A stretch of DNA of 10,780 bases from Planctomycetota bacterium (lineage in GTDB: Bacteria > Planctomycetota > B129-G9). Positions 1 through 7,092 of the stretch are shown here, piece by piece (the stretch's first letter is position 1; every line of letters starts with the position of its first letter). A program made the position numbers and the translations under genes. Below the pieces are notes generated by a model. The model did not search any database, was not told the DNA's origin, and saw nothing but the letters and a program-made list of their open reading frames with translations. The stretch lies in the NCBI GenBank assembly GCA_030607235.1, contig JAUWEX010000020.1, positions 1-10,780 on the forward strand, written 5' to 3'.

Positions 1-201
1 AAACCGTGCGCTAGCACGTAAACGACGTTGCGCGAGCTGAACCACCTGGGATTGCGCCGCCCCACGATTGCCACCGGTCAAACTCCGGAGAATCCCATTC
101 CGGGATCGTTGGTGTATAGTACCCATCCCGCGACTCGGTGCAATGCCCGTGTCCGGAAACCCGGTATGCACCCAGGGGGTCCGGGTCTCCGCAGAGACTC
201 G
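1..201. other. sequence downstream of hutU, no supported gene
   Basis: These 201 bases follow the hutU stop codon and run to the window edge. An open frame of 64 codons on the minus strand begins with an ATG overlapping the hutU stop (ATGA arrangement), but it has no ribosome binding site and its protein resembles nothing I know. Two modest inverted repeats are visible: CGGGAT 101-106 with ATCCCG 125-130, and ACCCGG 159-164 with CCGGGT 181-186. Neither has a T-run, so I do not call a terminator. The hutU transcript may continue past base 1. Confidence 0.4.
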
Positions 202-1860
202 TCATGGCCCCGGGATTTTCACGCCGCGCTGGCGGGCGATCGTTTCCGCTTTCTCGTACCCGGCGTCGGCGTGGCGGATGATGCCGGTGGCTGGGTCGGC
301 TGTCAAGACCCGCTCGAGCCGGACGGCAGCTTCTTTCGTACCGTCAGCGACGATGACCTGGCCGGCGTGGAGGGCGTAGCCGATGCCGACGCCGCCGCCG
401 TGGTGATACGAAACCCACGTCGCGCCGGAGGCGGTGTTGAGCATGGCATTGAGGATCGGCCAGTCGGCGATGGCGTCGCTGCCGTCGCGCATGGCTTCGG
501 TCTCGCGGTTGGGCGAGGTGACCGAGCCGCAGTCGAGGTGATCGCGGCCGATGACGATCGGCGCCTTGAGTTGTTTCTTCGCGACCATCTCGTTCAATTT
601 CGCGCCAAACAGCGCGCGCTCGCCGTAGCCCAGCCAGCAGATGCGGCAGGGCAGGCCCTGAAAACGAACCTTCTCGCGGGCGAGGTCTATCCAGCGGACA
701 AGCGCCTTGTCTTTGGGGAAGAGTTTCTTGACCAGTTTGTCCGTTTTGTAAATATCTTCGGGGTCGCCCGAAAGCGCGGCCCATCGGAAGGGCCCCTTGC
801 CTTCGCAGAAGAGCGGGCGGATGTATTCGGGCACGAAACCCGGAATCTCGAAGGCGTCCTCGATACCGCCGGAGAGGGCCTGTGCGCGGATATTGTTGCC
901 GTAATCGAAGGTAACCGCGCCCTGTCGCTTGAGCATCAGCATCGCGTTGAGGTGCTTGGCCACCGACTTGCGCGCGAGATCGACGTACTGCTCGGGGTCT
1001 TTTTTGCGCAGCGCCCTTGCCTTCCTGAGGCTCATCTTTTCCGGCACGTAGCCGTTGAGCAGATCGTGCGCGGAGGTCTGGTCGGTCAGGATATCGGGCA
1101 CGATGTGTCGCTGGGAAAATTCGTTAATCACCTCCGCGGCGTTGCCTTCGAGCGCTATGCTCAGCGGGCGTTTTTCGGCCATCGCCTCGCGGGCCATCTT
1201 GACGGCCTGGCCGAAGGATTCGGCTTTCACGTCGAGGTAGCCGGTCGCGAGCCGTTTTTCTATTCGGGCGGGGTCGATCTCGACGCCGATAAAGACGGCG
1301 TTGTTCATCGTCGCGGCAAGCGGCTGAGCGCCGCCCATCCCGCCGAGTCCGGCCGAGAGCACCAGCCTGCCGCTGAGGTCTCCCTTGAAGTGTTTTTTCG
1401 CCGCCGCGGCGAAGGTCTCGTAAGTGCCCTGCAGGATGCCCTGCGTGCCAATGTATATCCACGAACCGGCGGTCATCTGGCCGTACATGATGAGTCCCAG
1501 CGCTTCTAGTCGCCGGAATTCGTCCCAGTTGGCCCATTCGGGCACGAGATTGCTGTTGGCTATGATAACGCGCGGTGCGTTTTCGGAAGTGCGAAACACT
1601 CCCACGGGCTTGCCGGACTGCACGAGCAGCGTTTCGTCGGGCCTGAGTTTTTTGAGCGCGGCGACGATCGCCTCGTAGCAGTTCCAGTTGCGAGCGGCCT
1701 TGCCGGTGCCACCGTAGACTATGAGGTTTTTCGGGTCTTCGGCCACCTCTGGATCGAGATTGTTCATCAGCATTCTCATGGCCGCTTCGGCGCCCCAGGT
1801 CTTGCAGGTCTTGCGCGTTCCGCGGGGCGATTTTACCATTGGGTGTTTTACGGATGTCAT
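202..1860 (-). CDS. hutU: urocanate hydratase (urocanase)
   Basis: Cytoplasmic NAD+-dependent enzyme of histidine degradation that hydrates urocanate to 4-imidazolone-5-propionate (EC 4.2.1.49). The 552-residue product is full length for the family (about 550-560). Family signatures seen: [13 protein letters not shown] near residues 29-41, [11 protein letters not shown] 49-59, the glycine-rich NAD-binding stretch [12 protein letters not shown] 171-182, [11 protein letters not shown] 318-328, GLPCRICW 402-409 containing the Cys (C408) equivalent to the catalytic Cys410 of the Pseudomonas enzyme, [13 protein letters not shown], and the C-terminal [11 protein letters not shown] segment. The ATG at 1860 is preceded by GAGGA four bases upstream. 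It lies 15 bases after hutH, so the two are almost certainly co-transcribed and supply consecutive steps. No frameshift or missing key residue seen. Confidence 0.97.
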   Translation of the reverse strand: MTSVKHPMVKSPRGTRKTCKTWGAEAAMRMLMNNLDPEVAEDPKNLIVYGGTGKAARNWNCYEAIVAALKKLRPDETLLVQSGKPVGVFRTSENAPRVIIANSNLVPEWANWDEFRRLEALGLIMYGQMTAGSWIYIGTQGILQGTYETFAAAAKKHFKGDLSGRLVLSAGLGGMGGAQPLAATMNNAVFIGVEIDPARIEKRLATGYLDVKAESFGQAVKMAREAMAEKRPLSIALEGNAAEVINEFSQRHIVPDILTDQTSAHDLLNGYVPEKMSLRKARALRKKDPEQYVDLARKSVAKHLNAMLMLKRQGAVTFDYGNNIRAQALSGGIEDAFEIPGFVPEYIRPLFCEGKGPFRWAALSGDPEDIYKTDKLVKKLFPKDKALVRWIDLAREKVRFQGLPCRICWLGYGERALFGAKLNEMVAKKQLKAPIVIGRDHLDCGSVTSPNRETEAMRDGSDAIADWPILNAMLNTASGATWVSYHHGGGVGIGYALHAGQVIVADGTKEAAVRLERVLTADPATGIIRHADAGYEKAETIARQRGVKIPGP

Positions 1861-1875
1861 GGTGTCCTCGTGATT

Positions 1876-3411
1876 TCAGATAGATAATTCGCCGACGATG
1901 GATTCGACCGCGTTGAGGATCGCGCCGGTGTGAATGACCCTCGCGAGCAGTTCGATGTCCTTGCCGAAAACCCTGTCCGAAGTAATTTTTTCCACATGCG
2001 CCCGTATCATCGCATGGGCTGCTTCGACCCCGCGCGAGGATGTAAGCGGGCGCAAAAATTCCAGCGCCTGCGCCGCGGCTATCAGTTCGATCGCGAGAAT
2101 GCTCTCCACGTTGTGCAGTATCGCGCGGCATTTCCTCGACGCCGTCGTGCCCATGCTGACGTGATCCTCGCGGTTGGCGCTGGTGGGGATGCTGTCGACC
2201 GAGGCGGGGTGCGCCAGTATCTTGTTTTCGGATACCAGGCTCGCCGCGGTAACGTGCGCCATCATCAGGCCCGAATTCAGGCCGCCCTGCTCGACGAGAA
2301 ACGCCGGCAGGCCGCTGATGTCGGGGTTGACCATGTGTTCGGTCCTGCGTTCGGATATCGAGCCGAGCGTCGCGGCGGATATTCCGAGAAAATCCATCGC
2401 GAAGGAAATGGGCTGGCCGTGAAAGTTGCCGCCGGAAATCACCAGTTTCTCTTTCGGAAAAACGAGGGGGTTGTCAGTGGAGGAGTTCATCTCGGTGGTG
2501 ATCGCTCGTGCGGCGTAGTGGTAAGCGTCCTTTACCGCGCCGTGGACCTGCGGCACGCATCGCATACTGTATGCGTCCTGTACCTTTTTGCAGCCCCTGT
2601 GCGACGCAGCGATCTGGCTCTTGACGGTCAGTTTGCGCATGTTGCCGGCCGTCGCGCGCTGTCCAGCGTGCGGGCGCTGGCGGTGAATGATGTCGCGGTA
2701 TGCGGTGGAAGTCCCGCGCAGGCCGTCGAGGGTCATGGCCGCGGCGAGGTCGGCGTGCTTGAGGATGTTGCGCGCGTGGATACAGTTGATCACGCCGATT
2801 GCGGTCATGACATGCGTGCCGTTAATCAATCCCAGGCCGTCTTTGTAAGTCAGGCGAATTGGCTTGATACCCGCTTTATCCATGGCCTCTCCGCCGGGTA
2901 TCCTGTGCTTGTTTTGCAGTACCTCGCCCTCGCCTATCAGCACCAGCGCGATGTGCGCCAGAGGCGCAAGGTCTCCGCTGGCTCCAACGGAGCCTTGCTG
3001 CGGCACGACGGGTATGACGTTTTTCTCAAGCATCTTGAGAATCGTCTTAATCACTTTAGGAGAAACGCCGGCGCACCCGCGGACAAGCGTGTTGGCCAGT
3101 ATGAGCATGGTGGCGCGGACTTCGTCGGGATCGAGCGGGTCGCCCACGCCGCAGGCGTGGCTGCGCAGGAGGTTGCGCTGAAGACGGCTCATTTCCTCAA
3201 GGTTGATAGGTACGTCAATGAGACGACCAAAGCCCGTGTTGACCCCGTATATCACGCGGTCGTTGCTTATGAGGTCTTTGAGATAGTTGTACGATTCGTT
3301 GATTTTTTCCATAGCCGTATCGGCTATGGCGAGTGTCGTCGAGGGTGTCGCCAGAAACCGCTCGACCGTGTCGATCGTCAGTGAGTTTCCGTCAAGAATG
3401 AGTTTAGGCAT
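1876..3411 (-). CDS. hutH: histidine ammonia-lyase (histidase)
   Basis: Cytoplasmic enzyme that removes ammonia from L-histidine to give trans-urocanate (EC 4.3.1.3), the substrate of HutU encoded next. The protein is 511 residues, normal for the family. Visible signatures: YGVNTGFG 55-62 with the catalytic Tyr; GSVGASGDLAPLAH, whose Ala144-Ser145-Gly146 cyclise into the MIO electrophile; RPHAGQ; VQDAYSMRC and PQVHGA; SSTDNPLV; and REDHVSMG near the C-terminal third. Two family positions differ: the usual NGTQ is NGTH (197-200) and the usual NQEDHVSM reads NREDHVSM. The sequence is otherwise standard, and the adjacent hutU supports histidine as substrate over tyrosine or phenylalanine. The ATG at 3411 lies inside the 3' end of lysC (34-base overlap) with only a weak GGATAA ribosome site, which suggests translational coupling. 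Confidence 0.95.
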   Translation of the reverse strand: MPKLILDGNSLTIDTVERFLATPSTTLAIADTAMEKINESYNYLKDLISNDRVIYGVNTGFGRLIDVPINLEEMSRLQRNLLRSHACGVGDPLDPDEVRATMLILANTLVRGCAGVSPKVIKTILKMLEKNVIPVVPQQGSVGASGDLAPLAHIALVLIGEGEVLQNKHRIPGGEAMDKAGIKPIRLTYKDGLGLINGTHVMTAIGVINCIHARNILKHADLAAAMTLDGLRGTSTAYRDIIHRQRPHAGQRATAGNMRKLTVKSQIAASHRGCKKVQDAYSMRCVPQVHGAVKDAYHYAARAITTEMNSSTDNPLVFPKEKLVISGGNFHGQPISFAMDFLGISAATLGSISERRTEHMVNPDISGLPAFLVEQGGLNSGLMMAHVTAASLVSENKILAHPASVDSIPTSANREDHVSMGTTASRKCRAILHNVESILAIELIAAAQALEFLRPLTSSRGVEAAHAMIRAHVEKITSDRVFGKDIELLARVIHTGAILNAVESIVGELSI

Positions 3412-4742
3412 GATTTATCCGTTTCTTCTTCGAAAAATTTACGGTGCAGGGTTTTTACGGCAGTTTCGGCATCTTCGTCGCTGACCAGAAACGCCAGGTT
3501 TATGCGCGTGGCGCCCTGTGAGATCATGCGAACGTTGACGCCTTCGTCCGCCAGGGCGGTAAACACTCCGGCGGCCGCGTTGTGCGATTTCGAAATTCCC
3601 TCGCCGACTATGCTGATGATCGACATGTTTTCGGTTACCGTTACATCGGCGAACTGCGAGAGTTCGCGCACGGCGGCGGGGATGTTTTTTATCGTATCGG
3701 TCGTCAGCGAGACGCTCACCTCGCTCGTGGCAATCATATCGATAACGATTCGATAGCGATTGAAGGTCTCGAAGAGATGGGCCATGAAACCGTGTTGCAG
3801 CAGCATCCGCGTGGAGACCACGTCGATAAGCGTAAGGTGTTTTTTGTGCGCGATGGCTTTGACGACTCCGCAATCCCTTTCGCATTCGCTCAGGACTATC
3901 GTTCCCGGGGATGAAGGCTTGTAGGTGTTGAGGACGCGAATGGGAATTTTCTTCTTGACGGCGGGGATCATCGTGTTGGGATGAATTATCTGCGCGCCGT
4001 AATAGGCCAGTTCGCTGGCCTCGCTGAAGGAAAGTTCCGTCAACGGTCGCGCCTGTTCGACCACCCGCGGGTCGGCGGTCATCACGCCGTCGACGTCGGT
4101 CCACAACTGAACCTCATCGGCGCCGATAGCGGCGGCGAATATCGAAGCGGTGTAATCGCTGCCGTTTCGCCCCAGCGTCGTTACGTCGCCATCGAGGCTC
4201 ATGGCTATGTAGCCGGTAACGACGGCGACCGTCTCGCCGAGGCCGGCAACCGCCTCGGCTATGGCCTTGTCGCTTTCGGGCAGGGGAGTGGCCTGAGCGA
4301 ATGCGTCATCGGTCATCAGCCCCAGATCGTAGGCGTTGTAGGCCGTGGCGGGCAGGCCGCACTTGATCAGGTGCGCGGCGACTATCTTGCTCGATATTTT
4401 CTCGCCGAAGGAGACCACGTAGTCCAGGCTGCGGGGCGTGAGTTCCTTAACGTAGGAGATGCCCTTGAGCAGTTCCTCGAGTTCGATTACGTCGTCCCTG
4501 ATAAGTTCCTCGTCGAGTTCGAGGCCGTAGATCAGTTTGCGGTGCAGGGCCAGAAAATCGTCCGTGCTGTATTTGCCGAGAACCGCACCGCGCGCCAGTT
4601 CGAACAGCAAATCCGTGGCACCGCAGTGGGCCGAGACAACCACGAGCGGGCGCTTTTGCAGGTTGGCCCTGATTACTTCGGCTACGTTTTTTATCGTCGC
4701 GGGGCTAGCCAGAGAACTCCCGCCGAACTTCATTACTATCAT
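3378..4742 (-). CDS. lysC: aspartate kinase, LysC (AK III-like) type
   Basis: Phosphorylates L-aspartate to 4-aspartyl phosphate (EC 2.7.2.4), the first step toward lysine, threonine, methionine and diaminopimelate. The 454-residue protein has an N-terminal amino-acid-kinase domain (about 1-285) with KFGGSS (5-10), the TTLGRNGSDYTA loop (188-199), TDVDGVMTADPR (215-226) and SEASELAYYGAQIIHP. Two ACT domains follow (about 304-370 and 374-436). The first holds TSEVSVSLT, which matches the lysine-binding region of E. coli LysC, so lysine feedback is plausible (inference). The gene is not fused to homoserine dehydrogenase. The start ATG at 4742 follows AGGTGG closely; the ATG three codons later is less well spaced. 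It is the first gene of a lysC-hutH-hutU unit. The last codons overlap hutH, which explains the unconserved C-terminal tail after residue 440. The leader after the predicted promoter is only about 30 bases, too short for a lysine riboswitch. Confidence 0.95.
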   Translation of the reverse strand: MIVMKFGGSSLASPATIKNVAEVIRANLQKRPLVVVSAHCGATDLLFELARGAVLGKYSTDDFLALHRKLIYGLELDEELIRDDVIELEELLKGISYVKELTPRSLDYVVSFGEKISSKIVAAHLIKCGLPATAYNAYDLGLMTDDAFAQATPLPESDKAIAEAVAGLGETVAVVTGYIAMSLDGDVTTLGRNGSDYTASIFAAAIGADEVQLWTDVDGVMTADPRVVEQARPLTELSFSEASELAYYGAQIIHPNTMIPAVKKKIPIRVLNTYKPSSPGTIVLSECERDCGVVKAIAHKKHLTLIDVVSTRMLLQHGFMAHLFETFNRYRIVIDMIATSEVSVSLTTDTIKNIPAAVRELSQFADVTVTENMSIISIVGEGISKSHNAAAGVFTALADEGVNVRMISQGATRINLAFLVSDEDAETAVKTLHRKFFEEETDKSCLNSFLTETH

Positions 4743-4778
4743 TTTCCACCTATCAAGCGCGATGTTAAAGGAAAATCC

Positions 4779-4806
4779 AGTATAGCAAAATAGGGCCTTA
4801 TAACAA
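4779..4806 (-). promoter_or_regulatory. predicted sigma-70-type promoter of lysC-hutH-hutU
   Basis: On the minus strand, TTGTTA (4801-4806) matches 4 of 6 bases of the -35 consensus. It is separated by 16 bases from TATACT (4779-4784), a 5 of 6 match to -10. TG lies one base before the -10 (TGCTATACT), making it an extended -10. Transcription would start near 4772, about 30 bases before the lysC ATG. It lies directly downstream of the terminator of the preceding unit, as expected for a promoter opening a new operon. Confidence 0.65.
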
Positions 4807-4842
4807 GAAAAAGTTAATGCGGGTTACGGGAGTTTTTTGCGG

Positions 4843-4875
4843 AAAAACGGGGGAAATCTCCGAAAAGATTTCCCC
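4843..4875 (-). terminator. rho-independent terminator after the sigma-factor operon
   Basis: Perfect 10-base stem on the minus strand: GGGGAAATCT (4875-4866), loop TTTCGG, AGATTTCCCC (4859-4850), followed after CG by five T (4847-4843). It begins about 30 bases beyond the stop codon of the exported-protein gene ending at 4905, so it closes the sigma/anti-sigma/exported-protein transcript and insulates it from lysC. Confidence 0.88.
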
Positions 4876-4904
4876 GCCCCGCGGGTTTGGCTATGTTGAT
4901 GCGG

Positions 4905-5480
4905 CTATTCCTGCGGCGCTATCGCCAACACGAGGTCTGTCTTGGCGATGTTGCCTTCACCATCGTCTTGTTTGTAGAACTTGATGAAATTCAACAGGTA
5001 GTAACAGCCGACTTCGCGGCCGAATTTTATCTTCGCGGTTGTCTTTTCCTTGCCATCCTGCCGCAGGACTATCGACCCGCTGATTTCGACATATTGATGC
5101 TCCACGTCTTCGTGGTCGCGCCAGGTCTTGACACTGTCGACAATCGACTTGAAGTAGTAATCATAGTTGTCGTCAAGCCGGTATTCGGCGGGGGTCTTGC
5201 TGCTTAGTTCGAGCACGCCGTCTTTGACTACGCGGAAGAAGGTGTAGCCTTTTTTCGCCGCGAGTTTTTCGAGTTCCTGCCTGAGCGCCGCGCTGAAGGT
5301 TCCCTTCCACGTTATTTCCGTTTCGTTTTCGACGGCCTTCGCTTCAATCGAAGCAAAGTGGACTTTCTGTTTTACCTCAGCCGCTTCCTCCTCGTCGGCG
5401 TCCAGCCCCGGCCCCCCGGAAACCAGCGCAAAGGAAAGTACCAGAAGCAGGGGGATTACAAACAGTTTGAAATCACGCAT
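4905..5480 (-). CDS. small exported protein of unknown function in the ECF sigma operon
   Basis: I do not recognise a family. The 191-residue product begins MRDFKLF followed by a hydrophobic run (about 7-21) ending near SGG, which reads as a cleavable signal peptide or N-terminal anchor. No lipobox cysteine is seen. An acidic stretch (DADEEEAAE, 27-35) follows, then a mixed alpha/beta domain with alternating charged and hydrophobic residues to the end; it has a single cysteine (C159). The ATG at 5480 has a strong AAGGAG site six bases upstream and lies 17 bases after the anti-sigma stop, so it is the third gene of the sigma operon. Its export together with its place beside a transmembrane anti-sigma factor suggests a periplasmic role in signal sensing or as an output of the regulon. 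This is inference from position only. Confidence 0.85.
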   Translation of the reverse strand: MRDFKLFVIPLLLVLSFALVSGGPGLDADEEEAAEVKQKVHFASIEAKAVENETEITWKGTFSAALRQELEKLAAKKGYTFFRVVKDGVLELSSKTPAEYRLDDNYDYYFKSIVDSVKTWRDHEDVEHQYVEISGSIVLRQDGKEKTTAKIKFGREVGCYYLLNFIKFYKQDDGEGNIAKTDLVLAIAPQE

Positions 5481-5497
5481 GGATCGCTCCTTGTCGA

Positions 5498-6334
5498 TTA
5501 ATTGTTTCCTCCGCCGGAGGCGTCTCTCGGCAAAGAAGATTCGTCTGGTGGAAATTCCGGAATCTCGTCGTAGCCATCGGCCTCAAGATCGTTGCGGTCG
5601 CCGATCTCGTCGATCTTGCCGTCTTCGGCGGGGCTATACATGTATCCCGCGCCGGCGGAGATCCGTGAAGTCCTCATGTTTTCGGCGGCGGTAATCTCGG
5701 GAACGCCGGAGTCGCCGGACGATTTCAGGTAGCCCCGTCCCGCCGCAAGATATTGAACGTCCCGTACGTCACCGGTCAGGGCGATTTCGTGAACGGGATA
5801 TTGCCCGCCGATATCGAGTTCCGAGTAAAGATACCCCTCTGAAATCGCCACAACATCGGCTTTTTTTTCTGGAGGGCTCCGCAGAGGGGACGGCGCAAGA
5901 TAGAAATACGCCGCAACAACCGCGACAACCAGCACCGCCGCCGCAAAGGTCCCCAGCGCCCGCCGCAGCCGTACCCGCTGGATTTTGCCCGGCGCGGCTA
6001 TCCCATCCAGCAACGTCCTGCGCTCGATATCGAGCCACACCCTGTCCCACTCCTCATCCGAGACATCGGGGGGCCTGATAGCGTCCGCGGGCAAGCCGAT
6101 ACCTTCGTCACCGGCAATGCCGAGCGCTTCGGAGCGGAGCCGCCAGACCTCGGCGTCGATTTCGGGCGCGGCAAGGGCAAGCATAAGGCCGTCGGCGAAG
6201 TTGCCTACCTCGAATTCGGCGCGGCATTCGGCGCAGGATTCAAGATGGTTCGAGAGGGCGATAGCGTCTTCGTCGCCCAGGCTGCCTTCGAAGCCTCTGT
6301 TAATCAGTTGCCGGTATTTATCGCAGTCGCTCAT
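5498..6334 (-). CDS. transmembrane zinc-finger (ZAS-type) anti-sigma factor
   Basis: Predicted to hold the ECF sigma factor encoded immediately upstream inactive at the inner membrane. The 278-residue protein starts with a zinc-binding anti-sigma domain: Cys4, then His30-x3-Cys34-x2-Cys37 (HLESCAEC), the classic ZAS spacing. A second cytoplasmic stretch (about 50-125) follows, then one transmembrane helix (about 128-147, FAAAVLVVAVVAAYFYL) preceded by basic residues RVRLRR, which puts the C-terminus outside the cytoplasm. The outer part (148-278) carries three copies of a GY[LM]xS motif, at 168-172, 202-206 and 231-235, and ends in an acidic, proline- and glycine-rich tail. The start ATG at 6334 lies 10 bases after the sigma stop with only a weak GATGAG ribosome site, so translation is probably coupled to the sigma gene. 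Confidence 0.88.
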   Translation of the reverse strand: MSDCDKYRQLINRGFEGSLGDEDAIALSNHLESCAECRAEFEVGNFADGLMLALAAPEIDAEVWRLRSEALGIAGDEGIGLPADAIRPPDVSDEEWDRVWLDIERRTLLDGIAAPGKIQRVRLRRALGTFAAAVLVVAVVAAYFYLAPSPLRSPPEKKADVVAISEGYLYSELDIGGQYPVHEIALTGDVRDVQYLAAGRGYLKSSGDSGVPEITAAENMRTSRISAGAGYMYSPAEDGKIDEIGDRNDLEADGYDEIPEFPPDESSLPRDASGGGNN

Positions 6335-6344
6335 GTGTACTCAT

Positions 6345-6923
6345 CTATTTCGTGTATATCAGCAGTTCTTCCTGCAAAATCTTTCGTGCGTAATGCAGGC
6401 GCGACATCACGGTGCCGATCGGACTGCCGACGATCTCGGCAATCTCCTTGTACGAAAAATCCTGCATGGCGTAAAGCGAGAAGACGGCTCTGTGGTCCTC
6501 GCTCAATTTTTCTATCGCGTGTTGCATCGCCTCGCGCATTTCGCGCAACTCGATATTGCGGAGCGGATTGTCCGCGACGAGTTTTCGCGCGGCATCGAGT
6601 CGGCTCTCGTCAAAAATCACCTCGTCGAAACTGACCCTGGCGGCCCGGCCTTTTTTACGCAGGCTGTCAATTGAGGTGTTTATCGCGATCTGGCACAGCC
6701 ACGTGTAAAACTTCGCGCCTTCCCTGAAGGTGGCTATCGAGCGCAGTACCTTGAGAAAGGTCTCCGAGGTCAGGTCGAGCGCTTCTTCGCGGTTGTAGAC
6801 GATCCGGTAGCACACGTGATATATCCGCTCGCGGTACTTGACGAACAACGGCTCAAGGGCGGCGGTCCGGCCCTCCCGGAGCCTTTTTACGTGAATATCG
6901 TCCTGATTTTTCTCGGGATTCAA
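6345..6923 (-). CDS. ECF-family RNA polymerase sigma factor
   Basis: Alternative sigma factor that directs RNA polymerase to a small regulon. The 192-residue protein has region 2 (about 26-93), including LDLTSETFLKVL and FYTWLCQIAINTSIDSLRK (-10 recognition and core binding), and region 4 (about 132-184), with LSEDHRAVFSLYAMQDFSYKE then EIVGSPIGTVMSRLHYARK (helix-turn-helix for the -35). No region 3 or C-terminal extension is present, as expected for ECF sigmas. The frame has no ATG near its N-terminus; it opens with TTG at 6923 directly after an in-frame stop five codons upstream, so TTG is the start. The ribosome site is weak (GAGAC), suggesting low expression. The anti-sigma gene follows after 10 bases. 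The promoter sits within a long palindrome. Confidence 0.93.
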   Translation of the reverse strand: MNPEKNQDDIHVKRLREGRTAALEPLFVKYRERIYHVCYRIVYNREEALDLTSETFLKVLRSIATFREGAKFYTWLCQIAINTSIDSLRKKGRAARVSFDEVIFDESRLDAARKLVADNPLRNIELREMREAMQHAIEKLSEDHRAVFSLYAMQDFSYKEIAEIVGSPIGTVMSRLHYARKILQEELLIYTK

Positions 6924-6942
6924 GAATCGGTCTCGTCAATTA

Positions 6943-6986
6943 TTGTACGCTTGCGGTAAAAATATATTCATACCATCGGCGTACAA
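6943..6986. repeat. 44-base interrupted palindrome over the sigma-operon promoter
   Basis: A dyad centred between 6964 and 6965, with three matched blocks: TTGTACGC (6943-6950) with GCGTACAA (6979-6986), GGTA (6955-6958) with TACC (6971-6974), and a self-complementary core AATATATT (6961-6968). The unmatched segments (4, 2, 2 and 4 bases) are also symmetrical in length. It spans the predicted -10 and transcription start and part of the -35/-10 spacer, so it is placed to act as an operator for a dimeric or tetrameric regulator. Formation of a cruciform is the alternative. Confidence 0.7.
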
Positions 6987-6995
6987 GTGTGTCAA
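6967..6995 (-). promoter_or_regulatory. predicted promoter of the sigma/anti-sigma operon
   Basis: On the minus strand, TTGACA (6990-6995) is a perfect -35. It is followed after 17 bases by TATGAA (6967-6972), a 4 of 6 match to -10, preceded by TG one base upstream (extended -10). This is a housekeeping sigma-70 pattern. ECF-type promoters usually have an AAC-containing -35, which I do not see here, so autoregulation by the encoded sigma is not obvious. The start would fall near 6960, about 37 bases before the TTG start codon. Confidence 0.65.
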
Positions 6996-7025
6996 AGAAA
7001 TTACCCCGGGCGGTAACGAGAGCAT

Positions 7026-7054
7026 AAAAAAACGGGACGCGCATGGCGTCCCGT
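7026..7054 (-). terminator. rho-independent terminator after the exported helical protein gene
   Basis: Perfect nine-base stem on the minus strand: ACGGGACGC (7054-7046), loop CATGC, GCGTCCCGT (7040-7032), running into seven T (7032-7026). It lies about 40 bases after the stop codon at 7093 and ends the radical SAM to exported-protein gene series before the sigma promoter. Confidence 0.9.
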
Positions 7055-7092
7055 CTTGTTCGGTTAATGTTTCAAGCGATTCCGAGAGGATT

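Noticed and set aside
11..205. 64-codon minus-strand frame overlapping the hutU stop as ATGA
   Set aside because: The overlap is the only support. There is no ribosome site, the sequence is Gly/Ser/Pro-rich and featureless, and no continuation of the hut pathway is recognisable.
28..1509. 493-codon open frame on the plus strand
   Set aside because: Lies entirely opposite hutU. Long antisense frames are expected opposite GC-rich genes; the protein is His/Arg/Gly-rich without domains, and hutU is unmistakable.
1124..2131. 335-codon minus-strand frame across the hutH/hutU junction
   Set aside because: Out of frame with both real genes, Arg/Ser/Gly-rich composition typical of a shifted frame.
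1930..3384. 484-codon open frame on the plus strand
   Set aside because: Shadow of hutH in the opposite strand. No family features and no ribosome site.
4743..4778. Possible lysine riboswitch before lysC
   Set aside because: The leader from the predicted start is about 30 bases, far shorter than a lysine riboswitch (about 170 bases), and no conserved core is present.
3981..4793. 270-codon plus-strand frame
   Set aside because: Antisense to lysC, which has all its catalytic motifs in the other strand.
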